A stretch of DNA of 64,000 bases from Paraburkholderia solisilvae (GTDB lineage Bacteria; Pseudomonadota; Gammaproteobacteria; Burkholderiales; Burkholderiaceae). Made by a program: the position numbers and the translations under genes. The stretch covers positions 46,659-110,658 of the forward strand of contig NZ_CADIKF010000022.1 in the NCBI RefSeq assembly GCF_902859875.1, given 5' to 3'. This document shows, one piece after another, positions 18,820 through 28,767 of the stretch. A model generated the notes under the pieces. That model was not told the DNA's origin. It did not search any database and saw only the letters and a program-made list of their open reading frames with translations. The stretch's first letter is position 1, and the number at the start of each line of letters is the position of its first letter.

Positions 18820-19713
18820 TCAGTTGCGCCGGCCCGGTTGCAAGACGTCGACGAACGCGGAGAAGTCTGCATCTGCGAGGCCCATCGCGGCGGCCAGCCG
18901 CAGAATCTGCTGAACCGTGCCCGCGACCGGCATTGGCGTGCCGGTTTCGTAGGCGGTCGCGGCAATCGTGTCGACATCTTTCTGGAACGTGCGCATCGCG
19001 CCGATCGGCGTATCGCCGCGTCGCGTCATGCGCGGCACGAAGGTTTGCAGCAGCACCGAGTCCGCCCAGCCGCCCGCGAGCGCTTCGGTGAGTCTGGCCG
19101 CATCGATGCCGCTGTTCTGCGCGAGACTGACCGCTTCGGCGATCGCGGCCACCGTCGCGGTGACGATCGACTGATTGCAGAGCTTCGCGGTCTGGCCGGC
19201 GCCGGCGCCGCCCATATGCGTGATACGCGCGGCGTACGCGCCGATGACCGGTGTCGCCGCTTCGACGTCCGCCGCCGCGCCGCCCGCCATCACCGCGAGC
19301 GTGCCGGCCGTGGCGCCCGCCACGCCGCCGGAGACCGGCGCGTCGACCCAACCGATACCCAACTGCGCCGCGCGCTGCGCAAAGCCGCGCGTCGCGGCGG
19401 GCGCAATGCTCGAATGATCGACGATGCGCCGCACGCGCGTCGCGCTGTGCGTGCGTTGCGCGGCTGCCGCGATACCGTGCTCGGGGTCGAACACGACCTG
19501 CTCGACTGCCGCCGCATCCGATACGCACAGGAAAATCAGCTCGACGCTGCTGGCGAGCGCGCCGGGAGTCGGCACGACGCGCGCGCCGTCTTTCGCCAGC
19601 GCCTGCGCCTTGTCCGGTGTGCGATTCCACACGTGGACCATGTGGCCCGCGCGCAGCAGGTGCCGGATCATCGGTGCGCCCATCAGTCCTGGGCCGCAAA
19701 AACCCACTTCCAT
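18820..19713 (-). CDS. NAD(P)-dependent beta-hydroxyacid dehydrogenase (3-hydroxyisobutyrate dehydrogenase family)
   Basis: 297 aa from MEVGFCGPGLMG; the longer frame upstream is low-complexity DNA. An N-terminal Rossmann motif GFCGPGLMGAPM is followed by the substrate loop DAPVSGGVAGATAGTLAVMAGG and the catalytic Lys region GGAGAGQTAKLCNQ. It could act on 3-hydroxyisobutyrate, tartronate semialdehyde or a similar acid. Tartronate semialdehyde reduction would connect with the glyoxylate produced by the purine block nearby, but that link is inference. Confidence 0.88.
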   Translation of the reverse strand: MEVGFCGPGLMGAPMIRHLLRAGHMVHVWNRTPDKAQALAKDGARVVPTPGALASSVELIFLCVSDAAAVEQVVFDPEHGIAAAAQRTHSATRVRRIVDHSSIAPAATRGFAQRAAQLGIGWVDAPVSGGVAGATAGTLAVMAGGAAADVEAATPVIGAYAARITHMGGAGAGQTAKLCNQSIVTATVAAIAEAVSLAQNSGIDAARLTEALAGGWADSVLLQTFVPRMTRRGDTPIGAMRTFQKDVDTIAATAYETGTPMPVAGTVQQILRLAAAMGLADADFSAFVDVLQPGRRN

Positions 19714-20132
19714 TGTTTCGATTCCTCGTTGTCGGTTTGCTGGTTTGATTGGTTTGGTTGGGTTGATCGCTTTGGTTTGGATCACGGCTTCGCGGCGGCG
19801 CAGCGATCGATGTGCGTTACCGCCGGAGTCGCCTCGCCTCGATCGCCCCGATCGCATCGTCTGGCTGCGGTCGCCTCGCTGCTTGCGCGTTGCCGCCGTG
19901 TGCCTTGCCATTTGTGTCTTGCCGCTGGTGTCCCACCGTTTATGCCCGACAGGCCATACCCGGCCGCCCATCATAGCGCCGCGCATCGGCACGCGCGGCG
20001 AAAACGCCCACGTTTCACGCACCTTACGCACGATGCGGCGCGTATTGCCGGGCACGTCAAGTGCGTGCAAATCCGGGGGATTCGCGGCAAGCGCGTTACC
20101 TATACTTTTTTCGACCCCACTGGAGGTGCATC
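19714..20132. other. Low-complexity intergenic region upstream of the dodecin gene
   Basis: T/G-rich tracts made of GGTTTG-like words at about 19735-19785 are followed by GATCG-rich words. No gene was seen. The dodecin ribosome site GGAGGT is at 20122-20127. Confidence 0.55.
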
Positions 20133-20342
20133 ATGAGCGAGCATGTCTACAAGACGATCGAAATCACCGGTTCCTCGCCGCAATCGAGCGACGCCGCGAT
20201 TCGCAGCGCAATCGAGAAGGCGTCGAAAACCTTGCGTAATCTGTGCTGGTTCCAGGTGGTCGAGACGCGTGGCCATATCGATAACGGCCAGATCGCGCAC
20301 TGGCAGGTGACAGTCAAGGTCGGACTGCGCCTCGAAGACTGA
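20133..20342 (+). CDS. Dodecin (flavin-storage protein)
   Basis: 69 aa from ATG 20133, with GGAGGT five bases upstream. Sequence [15 protein letters not shown], then [24 protein letters not shown] and [12 protein letters not shown], matches the dodecin fold. The tryptophan in LCWFQV stacks on flavin in the dodecamer. It sequesters FMN or FAD. Single gene, no operon partner. Confidence 0.92.
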   Translation: MSEHVYKTIEITGSSPQSSDAAIRSAIEKASKTLRNLCWFQVVETRGHIDNGQIAHWQVTVKVGLRLED

Positions 20343-20695
20343 CGCGGCACACCTTACGCCGCACCGATCGACGACATGTATGCGCCCATGCGGGCGCAGC
20401 TCGATTTCGCTCCGCTGATTCTCGCGCCGCGCCTGTCGCGGTACGCATTGCGCGTCCTCATCTCTCTCGCCCGCACTGGCCGGCCCTGCCACGCGCGGCG
20501 CCTCCTTTTCCGCGCTATTGCGGCGTTTTTGCACTGTGCCGTGCAAGCCGCCGCGCAACCCGCCTTGCGATAGTCATACGCTCAACGCCAACGCCGCTGC
20601 GGGTAAGCCTCCCTTGACGACCCGAAACGTCTATATTAAAAACGATATACCCCCACATCCTATCGATCAGCCCCGTCATATAATCCGGAGAAGTC
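20343..20695. other. Intergenic region between dodecin and the LysR gene
   Basis: About 350 bases. GC falls sharply at 20620-20690, just before the LysR start, where its promoter is likely. A CGGAGAAG ribosome site sits directly before the ATG. No gene supported. Confidence 0.55.
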
Positions 20696-21625
20696 ATGAG
20701 TCAGCAACGCGAGGCGATCGACACCTATCTGCTGCGCGTGTTGCACACGCTGCTGATGGAACGCAGCGTCACGCGCGCGGCCGTCAAGCTCAACCAGTCG
20801 CAGCCGGCCATCAGCGCCGCGCTGCGCCGCCTGCGCGACATCACCGGCGACCCGCTGCTGGTGCGCGGCAAATCCGGCATGGTGCCGACCGAATACGGGC
20901 TGCGTCTGCTCGAGCCCACGCAAAACGCGCTGCGCGAAATCGAGCGCATCCGCTTCCAGCAGCACAACTTCGATCCCGCGACGTCGATCCGTTGCTACCG
21001 CATCGGCTGCCCGGACTATCTGAACGTGCTGTTCGTGCCGACGGTCGTCGAGCGCTTCCGGCAAGCGGCGCCGAACGCGACGCTCGAGTTTCATTCGCTC
21101 GGCCCCGCGTTCGACTACGAACTCGCGCTCGAAGACGGCAAGCTCGACATCGTCGTCGGCAACTGGCCCGAGCCGCCCGAGCAGTTGCATCTGTCGAATC
21201 TGTTCGTCGATCAGATCGTTTGCCTGATGGGCAATACGCATCCGTTCGCGAGGCGCGGCTCGATCACGCTCGAGCAGTATCTGAATGCGCCGCACCTCGC
21301 GCCGACGCCCTATTCGGTCGGCCAGCGCGGCGCCATCGACGTGCATCTCGCGCGCGAGCGGTTGAAGCGCCACGTGGTCGTCACGCTGCCCTACTTCAAT
21401 CTCGCGCCGTATGTGCTGATCAAATCCGATTTGATCTTCACCACGACGCGCCTGTTTGCCGACTACTACGCGAAGTTTCTGCCGTTGACGGTGATGCCCG
21501 CGCCACTCGACTTTCCGCCGATGCAGTACTACCAGCTGTGGCACGAGCGTGTGCATTACTCCGATGAAGTGCGCTGGCTGCGCAGCCTCGTCGGCGAAGC
21601 GACGCGCACGTTGATCGCCAAATAG
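20696..21625 (+). CDS. LysR-family transcriptional regulator
   Basis: 309 aa. The N-terminal winged helix reads LLMERSVTRAAVKLNQSQPAISAALRRLRDITGDPLLVR. The C-terminal part is a NodD/LinR-type effector domain. It is convergent with the 8-oxoguanine deaminase gene, with only 35 bases between stops, and lies at the edge of the purine block, so it may sense a purine intermediate. No operator could be recognised. Confidence 0.9.
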   Translation: MSQQREAIDTYLLRVLHTLLMERSVTRAAVKLNQSQPAISAALRRLRDITGDPLLVRGKSGMVPTEYGLRLLEPTQNALREIERIRFQQHNFDPATSIRCYRIGCPDYLNVLFVPTVVERFRQAAPNATLEFHSLGPAFDYELALEDGKLDIVVGNWPEPPEQLHLSNLFVDQIVCLMGNTHPFARRGSITLEQYLNAPHLAPTPYSVGQRGAIDVHLARERLKRHVVVTLPYFNLAPYVLIKSDLIFTTTRLFADYYAKFLPLTVMPAPLDFPPMQYYQLWHERVHYSDEVRWLRSLVGEATRTLIAK

Positions 21626-21660
21626 GCGCTTGCCCGTTGCGGACGCACTGCATCGCGCGC

Positions 21661-23043
21661 TCAGGCTGCGTCGACGAGTTGCCGCGCCAGCCGGTTGTGA
21701 CGCTCGATCAACGGACCGGGATCGACCGTACCGAGTACGCCGTCCTTCACCACGTGCCGGCCATTGATCACGCTATTGGCCACCTGGGACGGCGCGCAAA
21801 ATACCAGCGCCGCAACCGGATCCGACAGCGCGCCCGCAAAGATCGGCTGACGCAGATCGAACGATACGAAGTCCGCCGCCATACCCGGCGCGAGCGCGCC
21901 GATATCGTCGCGGCCCAGCACCGCCGCGCCGCCGCGCGTCGCAATCTCGAGCGCTTCACGCGCGGTCATCGCATCCGGGCCGAAGCCGACCCGCTGCAGC
22001 AACAGCGCCTGCCGGACTTCGGCGACCATCTGCGCGCCGTCGTTCGACGCCGAACCGTCGACCCCGAGCCCGACCGGCACGCCCGCGAGCCGCATGCGCC
22101 TGACCGGCGCGATGCCCGAGCCGAGCCGCATGTTCGAGCACGGACAGTGCGCGACACCCGTGCCGGTGCGCGCGAAGAGGTCGATGCCCGCGTCGTCCAG
22201 CTGCACGCAGTGCGCGTGCCACACGTCGCGACCGAGCCAGCCGAGTTCCTCCGCGTACTGCGCCGGCGTCATGCCGAATTTCTCGCGGCTATACGCGACG
22301 TCGTTGAGGTTCTCGGCCAGATGCGTATGCAACGACACGCCGTAAGACCGCGCGAGCGCCGCGGATTCCTGCATCAGGTCGCGGCTCACGGAAAACGGCG
22401 AGCACGGCGCGACGGCAATGCGCAGCATCGCGTAGCGCCCGGCATCGTGCCAGGTCTCGACCACGCGCTGCGTGTCCTTCAGAATGTCCGCTTCGCGTTC
22501 GACCACCGCATCCGGCGGCAAGCCGCCATCGCGCTGGCCGACGCTCATGCTGCCGCGGCACGCATGAAAACGCATGCCGATGCGCTGCGCGGCTTCGATA
22601 CTGTCGTCGAGCCGGCTGCCGTTCGGAAACATATACAGATGATCGCTCGACGTCGTGCAGCCGGACAGCAGCAGCTCCGCCATCGCGGTCAGCGTCGATA
22701 CCTCGATCATCTCCGGCGTGAGATTCGCCCACACGCCGTAGAGCGCGGTGAGCCAGCCGAACAGCTCGGCATTCTGCGCGGCCGGCAGCGCGCGCGTCAG
22801 GCTCTGATACATGTGATGATGCGTGTTGACGAGCCCCGGCAGCACCAGATGGCCGCGCAGGTCGAGCACGTCGTCGGCGGTCTGCGGCAGTTCGGCCGTT
22901 GCGCCGACCGCGATAATCCGGCCGTCTTCGATATACAGGCCGGCATCGCGCAGTTCGCGCCGGGTATCGTCCATCGTCACCAGCACGTCCGCGTGTTTGA
23001 CCAGCATCGTCTTGCGGGGCATGTTGCGCTGCGTCGCCGTCAT
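21661..23043 (-). CDS. 8-oxoguanine deaminase (amidohydrolase)
   Basis: 460 aa from ATG 23043, chosen for the AAGGAGAAACGT ribosome site; an in-frame start 8 codons upstream exists. Amidohydrolase metal motifs are LPGLVNTHHHMYQSLTR, HTHLAENLNDV, the His in WHAHCVQLD and GVDGSASNDG. The set HHHMYQ...SSDHLYMFP...GSMSVGQRDGGLPPD matches Pseudomonas 8-oxoguanine deaminases, which convert 8-oxoguanine to urate. This feeds the urate pathway beside it. A hydroxyatrazine hydrolase-type activity is the main alternative. Confidence 0.85.
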   Translation of the reverse strand: MTATQRNMPRKTMLVKHADVLVTMDDTRRELRDAGLYIEDGRIIAVGATAELPQTADDVLDLRGHLVLPGLVNTHHHMYQSLTRALPAAQNAELFGWLTALYGVWANLTPEMIEVSTLTAMAELLLSGCTTSSDHLYMFPNGSRLDDSIEAAQRIGMRFHACRGSMSVGQRDGGLPPDAVVEREADILKDTQRVVETWHDAGRYAMLRIAVAPCSPFSVSRDLMQESAALARSYGVSLHTHLAENLNDVAYSREKFGMTPAQYAEELGWLGRDVWHAHCVQLDDAGIDLFARTGTGVAHCPCSNMRLGSGIAPVRRMRLAGVPVGLGVDGSASNDGAQMVAEVRQALLLQRVGFGPDAMTAREALEIATRGGAAVLGRDDIGALAPGMAADFVSFDLRQPIFAGALSDPVAALVFCAPSQVANSVINGRHVVKDGVLGTVDPGPLIERHNRLARQLVDAA

Positions 23044-23417
23044 ACGTTTCTCCTTGATCGACGTCACCTTCGGCGGTCAAAATCGGCTTGGCAATGCGTG
23101 CCGCAGCGATACCGCGGTTCATTGCGCCGATATAGTGGCCGATATAGCGGCCAGGAACGGGCTCATCGCGGCCGGCTGGACGCGGCGTGGACGTGCGAGG
23201 CAACAGGTACGGCAGCCGGCGCAAGCCTTCGCCTATGTGTCAGCCATTATCTTGCCTATCGGGCCGCGCGAGCCTGGCCAATGTTTCTACAATGCACGTC
23301 ACGGCGTTCGCTTGATCCGCCGACGGGTATGTAGCCACTGACGTGGAGCCTCGATCCGCCGCACAGCAGAGGATCGGGCGCCGCTGAAACCTCGCATTGA
23401 CACAAGGAAAATCGCGA
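23044..23417. other. Divergent promoter region between the deaminase and HIU hydrolase genes
   Basis: About 370 bases between divergent genes. A short direct repeat (CCGATATAGTGGCC and CCGATATAGCGGCC) occurs at about 23128-23155 and could be a regulator site. No gene supported. Confidence 0.55.
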
Positions 23418-23771
23418 ATGGGCAAGCTCACTACCCACGTGCTCGACACCGCGAACGGCCGTCCCGGCGCGGGCATCAAGATCGAACTCTTCGCGCTCGC
23501 AGGCGACACGCGCCGCGCGCTGAAAACCACCACCACGAATCGCGACGGCCGCTGCGACGAGCCGCTGCTCGAAGGCGGCGCGTTTGCCGCCGGCGAATAC
23601 GAGCTCGTGTTTCATGCTGGCGATTATTTCGCGGCGGCCGGCACGCCATTGCCGACGCCGCCTTTCGTCGACCGGGTCGTGCTGCGCTTCGGCGTCGCCG
23701 ATGCGGCTGCGCATTATCACGTGCCGCTGCTCGTTTCGCCATGGTCGTATAGCACGTACCGCGGCAGCTGA
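23418..23771 (+). CDS. uraH: 5-hydroxyisourate hydrolase (transthyretin-like)
   Basis: 117 aa from MGKLTTHVLDTANGRPG with AAGGAAA upstream. It carries the family signatures THVLDTANGRPG at the start and the C-terminal YHVPLLVSPWSYSTYRGS, including the terminal YRGS tetrapeptide of HIUases. It converts 5-hydroxyisourate to OHCU, the step after PuuD, which is encoded 266 bases downstream on the same strand. Confidence 0.95.
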   Translation: MGKLTTHVLDTANGRPGAGIKIELFALAGDTRRALKTTTTNRDGRCDEPLLEGGAFAAGEYELVFHAGDYFAAAGTPLPTPPFVDRVVLRFGVADAAAHYHVPLLVSPWSYSTYRGS

Positions 23772-24037
23772 ACGGCAACCAGGCGGCAACGGAGCGCTGA
23801 TCGGACTGCGGCGAAGCAGCAATCGGGCGAGCATCGCACGACGACGCTTCGTGACGGAACAGCCCCGCTCCTGCCGCGCGGGGCTCCGGCTAACAACAAC
23901 ATCAGGCATGCCACGCATCACACCGGCACACGATCGCGTGACGTGCATCACCCCGCAATCGGCGCGATGCTTCGATTGACGCGCGCAACGCGCCCGAAGA
24001 CACCGCGCATGCGACGCATTGGAAGTGGAGGAGTTTC

Positions 24038-25231
24038 ATGGAAGGCTTTATCACCGACTGGCTGAATCTCGCGATCCGCTGGTTTCACGTCGTCGCCGCC
24101 ATCGCGTGGATCGGCGAGTCGTTCTATTTCGTCGCGCTCGACAACAGCCTCAAACCGCCGCAGGATCCGAACCAGCGCCGCCGCGGCGTGTTCGGCGAGT
24201 TGTGGCACGTGCACGGCGGCGGCTTCTACAACATGCAGAAATACACGGTCGCGCCGCCCGAAATGCCCGACGACCTGCACTGGTCGAAGTGGCCGTCCTA
24301 CACGACGTGGCTCTCCGGCTTCGGCCTTTTCACGGTGCTGTATCTGTGGTCGCCGAACACCTATCTGATCGATAAGAATGTGCTCGACATGGGCCCGGTG
24401 GTCGCGATCTTTTCGGCGGTCGGTTTTCTTGCAGGCGGCTGGATCATCTATGACTCGTTGTGCCGGCTGCTCGGCAAGAACGACCGCGTACTCGGGGTGT
24501 GCGTCGGCCTCGTCGTGCTGATCGGCGCGTGGCTCGCGTGCCATATCTTCGCGGGGCGCGCCGCGTATCTGATCATGGGCGCGACGCTCGCGACCATCAT
24601 GTCCGCGAACGTGTTCTTCGTGATCATTCCGGGTCAGCGCAAGATGGTCGATGCGATGCTCAAGGGCGACACGCCGAACCCGATCTACGGCAAGCGCGGC
24701 AAACAGCGTTCGGTGCACAACACGTATTTCACGCTGCCCGTCGTGTTCGCGATGCTGTCGAATCACTATGCGATGACGTACACGCATCCGTACAACTGGG
24801 CGGTGCTGGTCGTGATCATGCTCGCGGGCGCGCTGATCCGGCAATTCTTCGTGATGCGCCATCGCGGCCAGGTGCTGTGGTATCTGCCGCTTGGCGGCGT
24901 CGCATTGATGGTGGGCGCGCTCGTCTGGACCATGCCGAAGCCGGTCGTGCCGCAAGCCGAGGCCGCGAACGCGCCGAAGCTGCGCGTGGCCGATATCGCG
25001 CCGGTGCTGCAGCAGCGCTGCGCCGCGTGCCACTCCGCGCATCCGACGCTGATGGGCAGCGCGCCCGCCGGCGTGATGTTCGATACGCCGGCCGAAATCT
25101 CGCAGAACGCGCAGCGCATCTATCAGCAGGCGGTCACGCTGAAGGCGATGCCGCTTGGCAACGTCACGCATATGACCGACGACGAGCGGCAGAAGATTGC
25201 CGCATGGTTCCAGGGCGGCGCGTTGCAATAA
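24038..25231 (+). CDS. puuD: Membrane urate hydroxylase with C-terminal cytochrome c domain (PuuD)
   Basis: 397 aa with GGAGGAG upstream. About eight membrane segments make up the urate oxidase N domain (WFHVVAAIAWIGESFYFVALD, GELWHVHGGGFYNMQKY). From about residue 308 comes a cytochrome c domain with the haem motif CAACHSAHPTLMG. Electrons from urate oxidation to 5-hydroxyisourate pass to this haem rather than to oxygen. It takes the place of soluble uricase in this pathway. Confidence 0.93.
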   Translation: MEGFITDWLNLAIRWFHVVAAIAWIGESFYFVALDNSLKPPQDPNQRRRGVFGELWHVHGGGFYNMQKYTVAPPEMPDDLHWSKWPSYTTWLSGFGLFTVLYLWSPNTYLIDKNVLDMGPVVAIFSAVGFLAGGWIIYDSLCRLLGKNDRVLGVCVGLVVLIGAWLACHIFAGRAAYLIMGATLATIMSANVFFVIIPGQRKMVDAMLKGDTPNPIYGKRGKQRSVHNTYFTLPVVFAMLSNHYAMTYTHPYNWAVLVVIMLAGALIRQFFVMRHRGQVLWYLPLGGVALMVGALVWTMPKPVVPQAEAANAPKLRVADIAPVLQQRCAACHSAHPTLMGSAPAGVMFDTPAEISQNAQRIYQQAVTLKAMPLGNVTHMTDDERQKIAAWFQGGALQ

Positions 25232-25342
25232 GTTGTGGCCGCGCAGGTCGCGGCGGCTGCGGGTGCGCGGGCTTTTGCCTGCTCATCGGCTGGAAGCAAG
25301 CGCGTCTCGCGAGCGACCCGCATAGGCGCGAAGCGACGTGAC

Positions 25343-25380
25343 AAAAAGCGGTCTCGCGCGTCAGCGTGAGACCGCTTTTT
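25343..25380. terminator. Bidirectional terminator after puuD
   Basis: 13-bp stem AAAAAGCGGTCTC / GAGACCGCTTTTT. T-runs follow on both strands, so it can end puuD (+) transcription and any readthrough from the minus-strand alc/allA operon. Confidence 0.9.
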
Positions 25381-25513
25381 CATGGGATGTCCGGTGTGCG
25401 ACAAAAGCCTCGGCAACAATCGCGCATACTGCGCGAAGTCGGCCGATCTCGACCTCGGCCTCAGCAGACCATGTAGAAACGATGGTGGGAATTGAAACGC
25501 GACAGGCAAAAGA

Positions 25514-25545
25514 AAGGGCGGCCCATGCCTGTGCAGGCCGCCCCG
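25514..25545 (-). terminator. Terminator of the allantoin degradation operon
   Basis: Stem GGGCGGCC / GGCCGCCC with a 12-base loop, followed on the minus strand by TTTCTTTT. It starts 8 bases past the allA stop. Confidence 0.8.
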
Positions 25546-25552
25546 AACGAGA

Positions 25553-26083
25553 TCAGTACGTGATGACGCTTAGCGCATCATCGGTCAGCCACAGCGATTC
25601 GGCCAGATCCTGTTCGTCAAGGTTCACGCCGTCGCCGCCGCGATCGACGACGATAAAGTCGCTCACTTCGCCCAGCGCGATCAGCGGATGGTGCCATACG
25701 CCCTTCGCGTAGTTCACTCCCTGCCAGCCGCTCGTGACAAATGCGCGAATCGCGTCCGGGTCGAGATCGCCGGCCGGCGCGACGACCACCAGATACGGCC
25801 GGTCGTCGAATGGAATAAACGCCTGGCTGCCCAGCGGATGCCGCTCGAGCATCTTCACCTCGAACGGCAGCGTGCGCGGTTGTCCGCGAAACAGATTGAC
25901 GAGCGTGCGGCCGCCGGCGTCGTTCACATCCACCTTCGCGAGATCGTGGTAGCGAATCGTCGTGCCGAGATTGATCGGCATCTGCTTCGCGCCTTCGAGT
26001 TCGATCACGTCGCCGAACGGCGCGAACGCGGCGCGCGTGAGCGGCTCGATCGGCAGCGTTTTCATCGTGTAGAACGCGTTCAT
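25553..26083 (-). CDS. allA: Ureidoglycolate lyase
   Basis: 176 aa from the ATG overlapping the alc stop (ATGA); a start 6 codons later (MKTLPIEPL) matches relatives equally well. Family signatures are [26 protein letters not shown] [25 protein letters not shown] and the metal-ligand region [10 protein letters not shown]. It splits ureidoglycolate to glyoxylate and urea, the last step of the pathway encoded here. Confidence 0.93.
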   Translation of the reverse strand: MNAFYTMKTLPIEPLTRAAFAPFGDVIELEGAKQMPINLGTTIRYHDLAKVDVNDAGGRTLVNLFRGQPRTLPFEVKMLERHPLGSQAFIPFDDRPYLVVVAPAGDLDPDAIRAFVTSGWQGVNYAKGVWHHPLIALGEVSDFIVVDRGGDGVNLDEQDLAESLWLTDDALSVITY

Positions 26084-27090
26084 GCCAGCGTGCCCCACAG
26101 GCGCAGACGCGATACGCCGCCATCCGGAATGATGTTGAAGCGCACATGCGTGATCGGGCCGAGCGCCTCGATCTCGCTTTCGTAGCCATGCTGCTTATCC
26201 ATCTGCAGCTTCTGCTCGCCGAGCAGCACCGGCCAGAACATCGCCTGCGTGACCAGCGAACTGTCGGTGCCGCCGGTCACATACGCGGCCTGAATCGAAC
26301 AGCGATCCGGAAAATTGCCCTTGAAGTGCGCGGTATCGACTTCGATCTTCTTGATCACGCCCGGCTGCGCCAACGCGACGATCGCCCAGTCGTTGCCGGG
26401 CTCGCGACGGCGGCGTGTTTCCCAGCCGTCGCCCATATTCACGCCGCGGCCCGGCATCAGGATCGTCGAGGCCGCGCCGAAGTGCTGGTTGTTCGCGGCA
26501 ACCAGATACGCGCCGTTTTCCATCGCGGCCAGATCGAACAGTTCGGTGCGGCTCGCGCCCGCCCAGTCGACCTGCGGCTGACCGTACACGCGCAAGCGCG
26601 CAATGCCGCCGTCCGGGTAGATGTTCACGCGCACGTGCGTGTACGCGTTCGTGTCGGTCACGTCGAGGTAGTGATGGCTGTTGCCTTGCAGCGTCGTCGA
26701 CGGGACGATCTGCGTCCATTGCGTCGACGGGTTCGGCTTGCCGTCAGTCACGCGCGCCGCTTCCACCGATGCCGCGGGCGGAAAGTTGCCGGTGAAATGG
26801 CTCGTGTCGAGGTCGAGCCCCTTGATCGCCCCCGGCCGCGCGAGTTTGACGACGCACCAGTCATAGCCGGTCGTGCGCTTGCGGCGCGTTTCCCAGCCGT
26901 CCATCCACTTGCCGTGTTCGTCGTATTTGCCGGGAATGAAGACCGCGGGCTCCGGGTTCAGCATCCGGTCTTTCGGCGCGAAAAATTCGTCGCTTGCTTC
27001 GAGCGCCTGCGCGCCAAGCCGCGGGTCGGCGAGATTGACATAGCGGCGCGTGAAATCGGGTGCGTTGGGATCGAGAATCGGGAGTGCCAT
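26080..27090 (-). CDS. alc: Allantoicase
   Basis: 336 aa from [26 protein letters not shown]. It shows the two homologous jelly-roll repeats of allantoicase, each with a [13 protein letters not shown] block (about residues 60 and 225), an HFTGNFP/HFKGNFP block and an [17 protein letters not shown] / [17 protein letters not shown] block. It hydrolyses allantoate to ureidoglycolate and urea. Coupled to allA by overlap. Confidence 0.95.
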   Translation of the reverse strand: MALPILDPNAPDFTRRYVNLADPRLGAQALEASDEFFAPKDRMLNPEPAVFIPGKYDEHGKWMDGWETRRKRTTGYDWCVVKLARPGAIKGLDLDTSHFTGNFPPAASVEAARVTDGKPNPSTQWTQIVPSTTLQGNSHHYLDVTDTNAYTHVRVNIYPDGGIARLRVYGQPQVDWAGASRTELFDLAAMENGAYLVAANNQHFGAASTILMPGRGVNMGDGWETRRRREPGNDWAIVALAQPGVIKKIEVDTAHFKGNFPDRCSIQAAYVTGGTDSSLVTQAMFWPVLLGEQKLQMDKQHGYESEIEALGPITHVRFNIIPDGGVSRLRLWGTLA

Positions 27091-27152
27091 CGTTGTCTTC
27101 CTTGAAGTCTGATGAAGCGTACCGGACGTACGCATTCTTCGTGTGTGCGCCT

Positions 27153-27674
27153 TTAGCCGCCGAGCAGGTCGTCGAGCCGGAAACGCGCGATCCGGTAGAT
27201 CTGATCGAGGCTCGCGCGCAACTCGTCCGCGCGGTTGTGCTTCACGCGCGCCTCGAAGTTTTCGATAATGCCGTGCCGGTCGTAGCCGCGCACGGCGAGA
27301 ATGAATGGGAATCCGAACTTGTCACGATACGCGGCGTTCAACTGCTGCAAGTGATCGAACTCTTCCTGCGTGCATTGATCGAGCCCGGCGCCGCTTTGTT
27401 CGCGGGTCGATTCCGCAGTCAGCTCGCCGCGTACCGCGGCCTTGCCGGCGAGCTCCGGGTGCGCGTTGATCAACGCGAGCTGCCTCGCCTCGCCTGCTGT
27501 TTCGACCACCCGCGACATCTTGCGATGCAGTTCGTCGATGCTCGCGAATGGACGCATGCCGGCGGCCGTATCGGCCACCCACGGCGAATGTTCGAAGATG
27601 CCCGATAACGCCGCGACGAATGCATCTTTCGAAATGCGGTTCAATTGGTCAAGGGTATATTGCATCGCTTTCAT
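27153..27674 (-). CDS. uraD: OHCU decarboxylase
   Basis: 173 aa from [11 protein letters not shown], whose ATG overlaps the puuE stop. The catalytic histidine lies in the FEHSPWVAD segment, and the family block [26 protein letters not shown] is present. It makes S-allantoin from OHCU. Together with UraH it follows PuuD in the pathway. Confidence 0.94.
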   Translation of the reverse strand: MKAMQYTLDQLNRISKDAFVAALSGIFEHSPWVADTAAGMRPFASIDELHRKMSRVVETAGEARQLALINAHPELAGKAAVRGELTAESTREQSGAGLDQCTQEEFDHLQQLNAAYRDKFGFPFILAVRGYDRHGIIENFEARVKHNRADELRASLDQIYRIARFRLDDLLGG

Positions 27675-28621
27675 GCGGTTGCCCCGCGTTCCGGTTGCTG
27701 GTACGGATGATGTTCGCGCCAATGCCGCGCGATATCGAGCCGGCGCGCGACCCACACGCGATCATGCTGCTCGATGTGATCGAGAAAACGCTGCAGCGCG
27801 CGAAAGCGCCCGGGGCGCCCGAGCAGCCGGCAATGCATGCCGATCGACATCATCTTCGGCGCTTCGTCGCCCTCTTCGTACAACACGTCGAACGTGTCGC
27901 GCAGGTAGGTGAAGAAATGCTCCGCGGTGTTGAACCCTTGCGGTGTCGCAAACCGCATGTCGTTGGTGTCGAGCGTATAAGGGACGATCAGTTGCGGCAC
28001 CGTTGCGCCGCCCGTCACGTCGACGTCCATCCAGAACGGAAGGTCGTCGCCGTAGTAGTCGGAGTCGTACAGAAAGCCGCCATATTCCGCCACCAGCCGA
28101 TGCGTATTCGGACTGTCTCGGCCGGTGTACCAGCCAAGCGGCCGCACGCCGGTCACACGCTCGATCGCCTCCATGCCGAGGCGCATATGCTCGGCTTCGC
28201 GCTCCGGCGTGAAGTCCTGATAGTGAATCCAGCGATACCCATGGCAGGCGATTTCATGCCCCAGCTCGACGAACGCGCGCGCGACTTCCGGATGGCGCTC
28301 GATCGCCATGCCGACACCGAACACCGTGAGCGGCAAGCCGCGCTTTTCGAATTCGCGCAGGATGCGCCACACGCCCGCCCGCGAGCCGTATTCATAGATC
28401 GATTCCATGCTCATATGGCGTGCCGGAAACGACGCGGCGCCGACGATTTCCGACAGGAACTGCTCCGAACCGGCATCGCCGTGCAGCACGCAGTTCTCGC
28501 CGCCTTCTTCGTAATTGAGCACGAATTGCACGGCGACACGCGCGCCGCCGGGCCAGTTCGCATGCACCGGATAACGGCCGTAACCGATCAGGTCGCGTGG
28601 GTAGTTCGGATCGAATGGCAT
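27671..28621 (-). CDS. puuE: Allantoinase PuuE (polysaccharide deacetylase fold)
   Basis: 316 aa. The sequence begins MPFDPNYPRDLIGYGRYP, the PuuE signature. It includes VQFVLNYEEGGENCVLHGDAGSE, the histidine motif HEIACHGYRWIHY and DSPNTHRLVAEYGGFLYDSDYYGDDLPFW. This metal-independent allantoinase of the NodB fold opens the allantoin ring to allantoate. First gene of the coupled puuE-uraD pair upstream of alc-allA. Confidence 0.95.
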   Translation of the reverse strand: MPFDPNYPRDLIGYGRYPVHANWPGGARVAVQFVLNYEEGGENCVLHGDAGSEQFLSEIVGAASFPARHMSMESIYEYGSRAGVWRILREFEKRGLPLTVFGVGMAIERHPEVARAFVELGHEIACHGYRWIHYQDFTPEREAEHMRLGMEAIERVTGVRPLGWYTGRDSPNTHRLVAEYGGFLYDSDYYGDDLPFWMDVDVTGGATVPQLIVPYTLDTNDMRFATPQGFNTAEHFFTYLRDTFDVLYEEGDEAPKMMSIGMHCRLLGRPGRFRALQRFLDHIEQHDRVWVARRLDIARHWREHHPYQQPERGATA

Positions 28622-28767
28622 GATTGGATGGCAAGCAGGTTGAATCGGGCACGCGATGCGGCGACCATTTCGCGTTCACGCGAAGGCGCTCATACGCGCG
28701 CGTCAGGATCGAGCCAGTGTAGCGAAAACGCCCGGGCGCGCGCATACACCCGGGCCGATAGTGCGGG

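Noticed and set aside
26146..27105. Long plus-strand frame opposite allantoicase and similar long frames opposite polyamine, MFS and racemase genes
   Set aside because: High-GC shadow frames rich in Arg/His with no domain features; the opposite strand carries the true gene.
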